Of a DNA stretch of 64,000 nucleotides, positions 56,169 to 64,000 are shown one piece after another (the stretch's first letter is position 1; the number at the start of each line of letters is the position of its first letter). Source of the stretch: Zea mays (lineage: Eukaryota > Streptophyta > Magnoliopsida > Poales > Poaceae); NCBI RefSeq assembly GCF_902167145.1, contig NC_050096.1, positions 161,757,825 through 161,821,824 of the forward strand, given 5' to 3'. The notes beneath the pieces were generated by a model that ran no database searches, had not been told where the DNA came from, and saw only the letters and a program-made list of their open reading frames with translations. Position numbers and translations under genes: made by a program.

Positions 56169-59100
56169 TGTGGCGGAACTGCCCGAATTATTCCAACTCA
56201 AGTGCCCAAGTCCCGCCTTAGAGGCTAGACCACACTTAAATGGGAATAACTCGTCAATCCCTCGGATCTAGTCCGACAAGGCCACTGACAGGATCAAGTA
56301 CCACAATCTCACTCGATGGTGAGTCACAGAGCAAATACAATAAAGCATAAAACCATGCATGTGAGAGTATTAAATTATTACATCACCATCGGAGTTTTGC
56401 AAAAGTAGTCATCATTGTTCGAAGTGCAGCGGAATAAAACTAACGGTAAATAAACAGAGAGATGGGGAAGCCTGTCCCATCACTCCTCATGCTCCTCCTC
56501 AGCCGAGGCGGGGTCCCACTCGACAGTCCAACCCGGTGGCAAGATGGACGGCCAAGTCACTCCAGCAACCATGTCCTCCAGAGAACTTGTAAAATTATGC
56601 CACAAGCAAGGCTGAGTATACTAATACTCAGCTAGACTTACCCGGTGTGAGGAGTCTACTCCTCTACCTCTAGACATGCAGCTGTTTGGCTATGGGGTTT
56701 GGTTGCCAAAAGCACTAGCTGAGTTTCTAAGTCAAGTTTTATCTTTGTCAATTTAAGTGTGACTCTCTTAAGGCTAAATGTGTACTATCTACTCATACAT
56801 AGTAGCAAACATTATTAGCAATCAACATCTTATATCAACTCATCATATTTTCACTTGTTACTCAATGCAGTACAATGGATCAAGCAGTCTCATTAGCTGT
56901 GAGAAGCAGACGATTCGAATCGAGTTTTTATCCTTGCAAGGTAAACCTAAACACACGACATGCCAGGGCACTCCGTCCCCACACACATCAACCGTCCCCA
57001 TCAATTCCCCGTCAGCAGATCAGGGCTCACCGCCTTGGCGTACAATGCCTCACTGACCCCGACTGCCGTCGTGCAGTGACCGCACTTGTACCCACCATAA
57101 CCGGAATGGGAGACCACGTCTCAGGTCGCGTGAGGGGCAAAGTCTACTGCCAGGTTCAGTCAGGTACTAGGCTTACCGATTTACCATATTTCTCGGTATG
57201 TGTTTAGTACGTTCAAACGCTTGACACAGGTATCCGCACGTTAATCCTTATTCCATTTTCCCATCTCGTAAACAACCAATCCCCATGGATTGTTGTCCAC
57301 AACTAGTATCATGATAGTATTAAAGTGGGTACAACCAATTTCCTGATCTCGCGCGAGTGCTAGAAAAATCACTCGTCTTCTACCGAGATCCTAATTAAAT
57401 AAAGCAACTATTCGACCTAGCATACTAGTATCCATCTCAAAAGGATTCCTGGGATCATGCAACTAGGGTTTCAGTCAACTCCTACACTTAGGTGCACAAT
57501 ACAAGCCTACAAACATTAAGTGCAGTAAAATAGCATATATAACGGTTATGCATAAAACCGGGGCTTGCCTTCCAAAGCAGTGGCAGGCAGGTCCTCTGGT
57601 GCAGGCTCTGGTGCTGGATCTGGGGCTACCTCCTGAGCAGCTCCTTGCTCCGGCACGAGGACGTACTCTCCGTCCGCAAGGTTACAGTCTATCGAAATGC
57701 AATGAACATGTATGTCATGATTATGCAGGATTTAATAACATTATGCTAAGAGAAGAAAAACTAAGTTAATGAGTAACTTAGGGTTTCCGGGTCATATGTG
57801 GCTCTTAATGGTTTATGCTTATCACTTCTAGGTTTAGGTTTTTCTAGGGATAGGCATAGGGAATTTGTATTGCCTCTATATATTTCAGTGGACAAGTTAA
57901 TAAGGGTTTTAGGATGACACTAGTTCCTCTCATTCATTTTTCCCTTTCTTCATTTCCTATTTAGGGTTTCTAGTGTAGATTTGAACTACAACAGTGGTTT
58001 AATATTTTCCAAAAATTCTGTAAAAATTACAGTGGGTTGCCATTGGCCATTCTAGCCTGTTCTAGGAATTTGAGGTTTAAAATACAAAGGATATGCTTTA
58101 GACAAAAATAACAAGAGTTGTGTAAAATGGGCCACTTTGCACTACATCTCTTAATTAGGGGTGAGTTCTGCCCTAAAGGTTATTTTTGTTGGCATCTAAC
58201 AGTAATAATAGGCTTCTGTGCCAAAAATCACAGAAAGCTAAGGGATGGTCATTCAGTTATGCTTTTCTAAAGTTAAATGCCAAAGAGGCACTTTCTACTA
58301 CATTGTTATTTGAAAAATGTCAAACAGCAGATTTCATATTTTTCTTAAGTTCTTAATAACAAAACATTAACTATCCCAAGGGTTGGGGTGTTTTCACCTT
58401 GGGGTTATTTTTGTAGGGTTTTTCTAAGTTTTCCTTGTTTTATTAAAATAAAAGGTATCCTACTCATTTTATACTAAACCAGGGTATGATAGATTTTTCT
58501 AGTGAACTACATTGAATAAGTACCCTAATAAAAATAAGGGTGCCCTCTGGTTCATTATTTAAATCACCTTTTCTATTTTTCTTAACCTTAAGCATATTGT
58601 AAATTAAATGGCAAAAACTATCTTAATGGGTTGGACAGAGAGGTTTAACATTTTTAAACAGGTCAGTAGGTGGATATAAACTTCTCCAAATTTTTCTAAC
58701 CCTAGTCAAATAGTGCAACTATTTTTAGCCCTATTATTTAGCTTTTGGCCAAAACAGTAATTAAATCAGAACCTTATAGTTTTCTGTAGTACTAAAGGGT
58801 TTTATATTTTTCCTAAGCAGTTTACATTATTTAAAGTCCAACAAAATTGGTTTGACCAAATTTGGATGAACTAAACAGAAGTTATGAATTATTAAAGTTT
58901 CTGTTCAAATTTAAAAACAGATTTAATAAGGGTTTCCTGGAAAAGCAGTTTACACCGAGGACCCTGGGTTATTTCCAAACTAACTCTCTCAGTTATACCC
59001 CTGCGTTACTATTCATTTGAGTCACTGACATTTCACAAAACCCCCCAGACTTCTCTCCTTCTCCCCCGCGGTCCCTCCCTAGGTTTAAACAGTACCCGCA

Positions 59101-60503
59101 AGATAGAAAAGGGTGGCGCGGCTTACCGGCGGCGAGATAGGTCCGGCGAGGGGCGGGGTTGGCTCGGGGAGGCTCTGGCGGTCACAGCGATGTACGACTC
59201 GACGGCGGGGATGGCCGGAATCGCTCGGTCCACGTGCGCAGGCGGGTGTCTTCGTCGGCGGCGGGTGTGCCGGCCAAACCACGGCGATCTAGTTCAATCC
59301 AAGGGCACGGTGAGCTTCACGGGGTGACGTAGAGACCGTGTGCACAAGGAATCGGAAAATGGTTCAGTGGATTACCCTGTCCACGCACTCCGGCGGGTTG
59401 TGAACTCCGGCGACCGTGGACTGGCCTCTCCGGCGAAGCAGGCTTCGATTCCTCGCTCGGGGAGCTTCACTGAGGTGTGCTCACTCGTCTCCGAGGGTCG
59501 GACGGGGTTGGGAAAGGCTGGGCTGGCCGGTCTACGGCGGCAGGGGCTCGGGTGGCCGCAGACACGCCGCGCACGGGCAAACGGCGGTGAGTTGAGCTCC
59601 GGTGAGGTTTGAGCGTGCGTGGAAGAGTGTGGTCAACGCCTGAGCGGGCTTTATAGGCGCGGGCGCGGGCCATGGCATCGGCTGGCCGTTGGCGCGATGT
59701 GGGGCGCGCGCGGGCGTGCTCTGGCGCACACAGAGCGCGTCGAACACGTGGAGCTTTTCTTCTGCCCGTGTTCCATAGCTCACCCAAGTCGCAAACGTGC
59801 GAATCTTGGCAAAAATCCGGCGCGAGTCTTTTCCTGGCACCTAGGGTTGTCTCTCATCTGTGAGTTGCCATGGCAGATATGGCCTAGGTAAGGAGATCTT
59901 CGGTCGCCAAATCGGGTGTGTCACTCTGCCCATTTCGCGACAAAAACCATGCCAAGGCATGTCAAACGTCAAGATCTCGGGCTCAGCTTTTTCCAGTGGG
60001 TGCCCTAGGTGGTATGCCACATTTTTGGTATAGAACTTAGGTGGTTTTGGTGCCAGCTTCGAGGTGAACACGGTTGATCTTTAGTGTAGGTGTAGTTTTT
60101 AACTTAGAGAGAATTAGAGAGCTCTAGCTCTCTCTCTACTTAGGGAATGGATTTGGGGTTTCTCCAGGGGTCTTTTTGCAATATTTCCTTCCCATAATTG
60201 CTGGTTATAAGGTTACTTAAGGTTTGGTTAAAGATTGCTCATGTTTTGCACATTTGCTCACTCTCTCCCCCCTCTTATCCATGGCTTTGGGAGATAGGGT
60301 TCAAGAGAGGTCTAGGGTTTTCCCTCCTCTTGCCCAAGGTAGTAAGTGTACAAAGGTTTGAGTAATACCTCTTAGGTCATTAGAAATCTTGGTTAACACA
60401 TGGCCTCCAAGGTTCTTATGTTCTCCTTAAGTTTTTACCACATGTGATCACAGTCCTTAGCACCAAGGTGTGCTCTAGCCATGGTAACACCTGAGGTGTT
60501 ACA
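56169..60503 (-). repeat. G4 3' LTR
   Basis: 4335 bp. On the minus strand it starts TGTAACACCTCAGG at 60503. It is AT-rich for about 57700-59030 and GC-rich at 59050-59720. There are no genes; short open frames near 59085-59890 are in the GC-rich part. The conserved block of G2, S1 and G3 is not evident here. The left edge is the less certain boundary. Confidence 0.8.
60484..60502 (-). other. Hairpin at the LTR terminus (G4)
   Basis: GTAACACC and GGTGTTAC form a perfect 8-bp stem around a 3-base loop, the same stem as G1 although the rest of the two LTRs differs. Confidence 0.85.
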
Positions 60504-60521
60504 GCCCTCCCCCCTTAAAGG
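60504..60521 (-). other. Polypurine tract of G4
   Basis: On the minus strand CTTTAAGGGGGGAGGGC abuts the 3' LTR, next to AAAATCTCGGGATGAGATT. Confidence 0.85.
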
Positions 60522-60723
60522 AATCTCATCCCGAGATTTTAGGCAGAGTCCTCTAGAGGGTGCTACGAGGCACGCGGGTGTGCTACTCTTTCTTATACTC
60601 AAGTTTCTCTTGTTAACTGCTCTTCGAATGTCATTCTCTTTGCAACTTCAGAAGGAAGCCCTTTTTAAGCTAAATCCACAACTTAGACTATCCTTGTTAT
60701 CTAAGTTTTTCTTATAATTGAAT

Positions 60724-63700
60724 TCAAAGGGCAGGTGGGGGTGGGGTTTTGGGGTACGTACCGACTCCTTTGGGCAGAAAGTCGGGGAAGCGAGAGCGTA
60801 GAAAATCCTCAGTCTCCCATATAGCTTCTTCTGCTGAGTGGTGACTCCACTGAACCTTATACATTCGGATCGACCTTGCCCGAGTTGATCTCTCCTTCTG
60901 ATCTAATACCTTGATGGGGTACTCTTGATAGGACAAGTCTGGTTCTATCTCAATGTCTGGTTCTGGCAGCACTTCAGTGGGTAGGCGAACACATTTCCGC
61001 AGCTGAGATACATGGAACACTTTGTGAACTGCTGACATGTGAGGTGGCAATTCCAATTGATAGGCTACGGGTCCACAAGCTTCCTTGATCTGGTAGGGTC
61101 CAATGTAGCGAGGAGCTAACTTGCCCTTAATTCCGAATCTCTGGACACCCTTGGTGGGTGATACCTTAAGATAAACATGATCTCCCACTTCAAACTGTAG
61201 AGGCTTCCGCCTCTCGTCATGATAGCTCTTTTGCCTGGCCTGAGCAGCTTCTAAGTTCTTCTTGATGATTCTGACCTTTGCCTCTGCTTCAAGTACCAAA
61301 TCTGGCCCAAAAATTTCTCTCTCTCTCCTACTTGAGACCAATTCAGCGGTGTTCTACACCTTCTCCCATATAAGGCTTCAAAAGGTGCCATCTTTAGACT
61401 GGACTGATAGTTGTTATTATAAGAAAACTCTGCCAAAGAAAGACACTTGTCCCAATCCTTTCCGTAGTGTAGTGCACATGCCCGCAACATGTCTTCCAAA
61501 ATCTGGTTTACCCGTTCTATCTGGCCATCTGTTTGGGGATGGTATGCTGAGCTTCGTATTACATGGGTCCCAAGTGATTCTTGCAGCTGCTCCCAAAAGC
61601 GTGCCACAAACAGTGCTCCTCTGTCAGATACAATGGTCTTTGGAATACCATGCAATCGCACTATTTGATCAACATACATTTCTGCATACTTCTCTGTCTT
61701 GTGGGTGGTATGCACTGGTAAGAAATGAGCAGTCTTGGTCAATCTGTCCACAATAACCCAAATAGAATCATGGTGCCTGGAGGTATTGGGCAATCCCACT
61801 ATGAAGTCCATGCAAATGTCCTCCCATTTCCAAGATGGTATGGGAAGAGGTTGCAAAGGGCCTGCTGCCTTCAAGTGACTAGCTTTTATCCTCTGGCAAG
61901 TGTCACACTCGGATATATACTTGGCAATTTCCCTTTTCATTCTGGTCCACCAATATAAAGATCTGAGATCATCATACATTTTGTTGCTACCAGGGTGCAT
62001 GGAGAATTTTGAAAGGTGAGCTTCATCCAATATCTTCTTTCTGAGCTCAGGTTCCTTGGGAACAACCAATCGATCTCCAAACCATAGAATTCCCTTGCTG
62101 TCCTGCCGGAAGCACTTGTATCTCTCTGCCTTCTGCTTGATCATTTACTTGATAACCTGAACACCCTTATCCTCAATCTGTGCCCTGACTATCTGCTCTT
62201 GCAATGTGGGCTCTACCGAGATATAACTTAAGTCACCTGAAGAAACAACTTCCAGGTTCAGCTTGCACAATTCATCACACAGGGTGGTAACTCTTGCATC
62301 CATGCTCATACAATTGCACTGGGCCTTTCTGCTCAAGGCATCTGCCACAACATTGGCCTTGCCTGGATGGTAATGCACTTCCAAATCATAGTCCTTGATT
62401 AACTCCAACCATCTCCTCTGCCTCATGTTCAGATCTGCCTGAGTGAAGATGTATTTGAGACTCTTGTGATCAGTGTAGATGTTACAGTGAGCTCCCATCA
62501 AGTAGTGTCTCCATATCTTAAGAGCATGAACCACAGCTGCCAATTCCAGATCATGTGTCGGGTAGTTCTGCTCATGGGGTCTGAGTGCTCGGGAAGCATA
62601 AGCAATGACTTTGTTATCTTGCATCAAGACACAACCCAATCTCGTACCAGAAGCATCACAATAAACTTCAAATGGCTTGGTGTTGTCAGGTTGAGCCAGC
62701 ACTGGGGCTGTTGTTAAATGCTACCTCAAAGTGTGAAAGGCATTTTCGCACTTTTGGCTCCAATCATACTTGACTCCCTTCTTCAACAGTTCAGTCATTG
62801 GTTTAGCAATTCTGGAGAAATCCGGAATAAATCGTCGATAATACCCTGCTAAACCCAGAAAACTTCGAATTTGCTTCACTGTAGTCGGGGGTTTCCAATC
62901 CATTACCTCTTGCACCTTCTCAAGATCAACTGATATCCCATCCTGAGAGATTGTGTGACCCATGAATTTAATCTCCTTCAGCCAAAATTCACATTTAGAC
63001 AACTTAGCATAAAGACGATGATCGCGCAGTCGCTGAAGCACGATGTGCAGGTGCTCAGCGTGTTCGTCTTCATTCTTGGAATAGACCAGAATATCATCGA
63101 TGAAAACGACCACGAACTTATCCAACTCTGGCATGAATACTGAGTTCATTAGGTACATAAAATAAGCCGGGGCATTGGTCAGCCCAAAAGACATCACCAA
63201 AAACTCATACAGCCCATATCTGGTTGAGAAGGCCATCTTGGGAATATCACTAGTTCGAATCTTGATCTGATGGTAACCTGAGCGAAGATCTATCTTGGAG
63301 AACACCTTGGCTCCTACCAACTGATCAAACAGAACATCAATGCGGGGCAGTGGGTATTTGTTCTTGATAGTCACCGCATTGAGAGGGCGGTAGTCAACAC
63401 ACATCCTCAAACCCTCATCCTTTTTCTTTACGAACAAGGCGGGACATCCCCAAGGCGAAGTACTTGGGCGAATAAACCCTTTGTCCAACAACTCTTGCAA
63501 TTGCTTTTTCAGTTCTGCCAATTCCGCGGGAGGCATCCTATAGGGTCTCTTGGAGATAGGAGCAGTCCCGGGTTGCAATTCGATTGCAAACTCAATGTCT
63601 CGGTCAGGTGGCATCCCTGGCAATTCATCTGGGAAAACATCTGGGTAGTCACAGACCACTGGGATCTTTTCCACTAGAGATTCTATCATAACAAAGGCAC

Positions 63701-63982
63701 AGGAACGGGTACAACCCTGGTCGGGTAGATATAAGGTGATCTCGCATCCAAAGGGGAGTGGATTTCTATGGCTCTAGCTGCAACATCAATCACCGTGTGG
63801 TGTCGTGATAACCAATCAGTCCCTAAGATGATATCCACACTATCCAATCCCATTATCAAGAGAGTGGTTTTGAAAATGAAACTATCCAGCTTAATTGGTA
63901 CGTGTCTATTGATCTGATAGGTGGCAACCCTGCCTCCTGGTGTTGAGATTGTAATGCCCCCATTGGTGTGGTGAAAAGGCAA
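60724..63982 (-). pseudogene. pol: G4 pol remnant (PR to chromodomain)
   Basis: Read right to left: the protease tail (63982-63686, IILGTDWLS) is shifted one frame from the RT. The RT (63689-62721) has FIDD and [14 protein letters not shown] at 62721-62723, where Lys is usual, is followed by RNase H ([11 protein letters not shown]). A TAA at 62145-62147 precedes the integrase, which keeps the zinc finger (H..H and CDTC), [17 protein letters not shown] and GQIERVNQ. A frameshift in a CT repeat near 61310 leads to the last part (61341-60724). That part ends in a chromodomain (YPIKVLDQKERS, YKVQW, AIWE). Gag and any ORF1 lie outside the window. Confidence 0.92.
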
Positions 63983-64000
63983 TTGACACTTGGCACTAAA

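Larger units (their letters stand above)
56169..64000 (-). mobile_element. G4: minus-strand Gypsy chromovirus, partial
   Basis: Its 3' LTR is 56169-60503, followed by the PPT and pol, which runs out of the window at the protease. The left boundary is placed at TGTGGCGG (CCGCCACA on the minus strand) by the TG/CA rule. Its Pol is close in layout to G1 and G2. At least two stops and two frameshifts show it is inactive. Confidence 0.85.

Overview
This window is intergenic DNA from a large plant genome, almost certainly a grass. The likely tribe is Andropogoneae (maize, sorghum, Miscanthus or relatives). That identification rests on the style of the repeats: Sirevirus Copia LTRs full of CACCGGACTGTCCGGTG palindromes, very long TGTAA...TGTGACA chromovirus LTRs, and a TGTCGG...CCGACA LTR of Tat type. 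I see no host gene, tRNA, rRNA or CRISPR array. Essentially every base belongs to a transposable element, and the window is a nest of insertions inside insertions that target-site duplications (TSDs) let one unpick.

Layout. The oldest visible element is G1, a minus-strand Gypsy chromovirus. Its 3' LTR is at 618-3578, the decayed pol, gag and ORF1 lie at 3732-8932, and its 5' LTR starts at 9188 and runs right. That 5' LTR has been hit three times. C1, a plus-strand Sirevirus-type Copia element, fills 9659-30891 (TSD CTTTC). S1, a solo chromovirus LTR, fills 31301-35729 (TSD ACGCC/ATGCC). T1, a Tat-like Gypsy element, starts at 37985 and runs past the window. Inside the C1 gag sits a non-autonomous hAT element (12193-24211, 8-bp TSD TTTGCCGG). 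Inside the hAT sits G2, a young plus-strand chromovirus (12288-23829, TSD GCGAG) with an intact 1111-codon pol. Inside the T1 leader sits G3, a non-autonomous LTR element (39593-55642, TSD TGTAG). Its 3' LTR is split by G3b, a minus-strand relative (46379-54496, TSD ATAGG). G4, another minus-strand chromovirus (56169 to beyond 64000), interrupts T1 further on. Bases 1-617 are a G2-family LTR fragment inserted in the G1 3' LTR.

How the parts work. G1, G2 and G4 share the order protease, reverse transcriptase, RNase H, integrase, chromodomain, so they are chromoviruses, probably of the Tekay/Del clade. G1 and G2 also carry an extra sense ORF upstream of gag (ORF1); that part of G4 lies outside the window. 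C1 has the Copia order protease, integrase, RT, RNase H, a long coiled-coil Gag extension, and the repeated AAAGGGGGAG purine tracts typical of Sireviruses. G3 and G3b have no coding capacity and would depend on proteins supplied in trans.

Main finding. ORF1 of G1 begins with a close copy of the N-terminal tail of histone H3: 10 of the first 12 residues match, and a PRxQLA block follows. ORF1 of G2 begins with a more diverged version that keeps the TARKS (K9) part. Both elements also encode an integrase chromodomain, a module known to bind methylated H3 tails. An element carrying both a candidate reader and a candidate mimic of the H3 tail suggests a chromatin-targeting or chromatin-decoy system. 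Other observations: terminal LTR hairpins with a compensatory base change between families, a roughly 400-bp LTR block conserved across three families, a TATA box in a hairpin loop in the C1 LTR, and putative intron signals around G2 ORF1 and gag.
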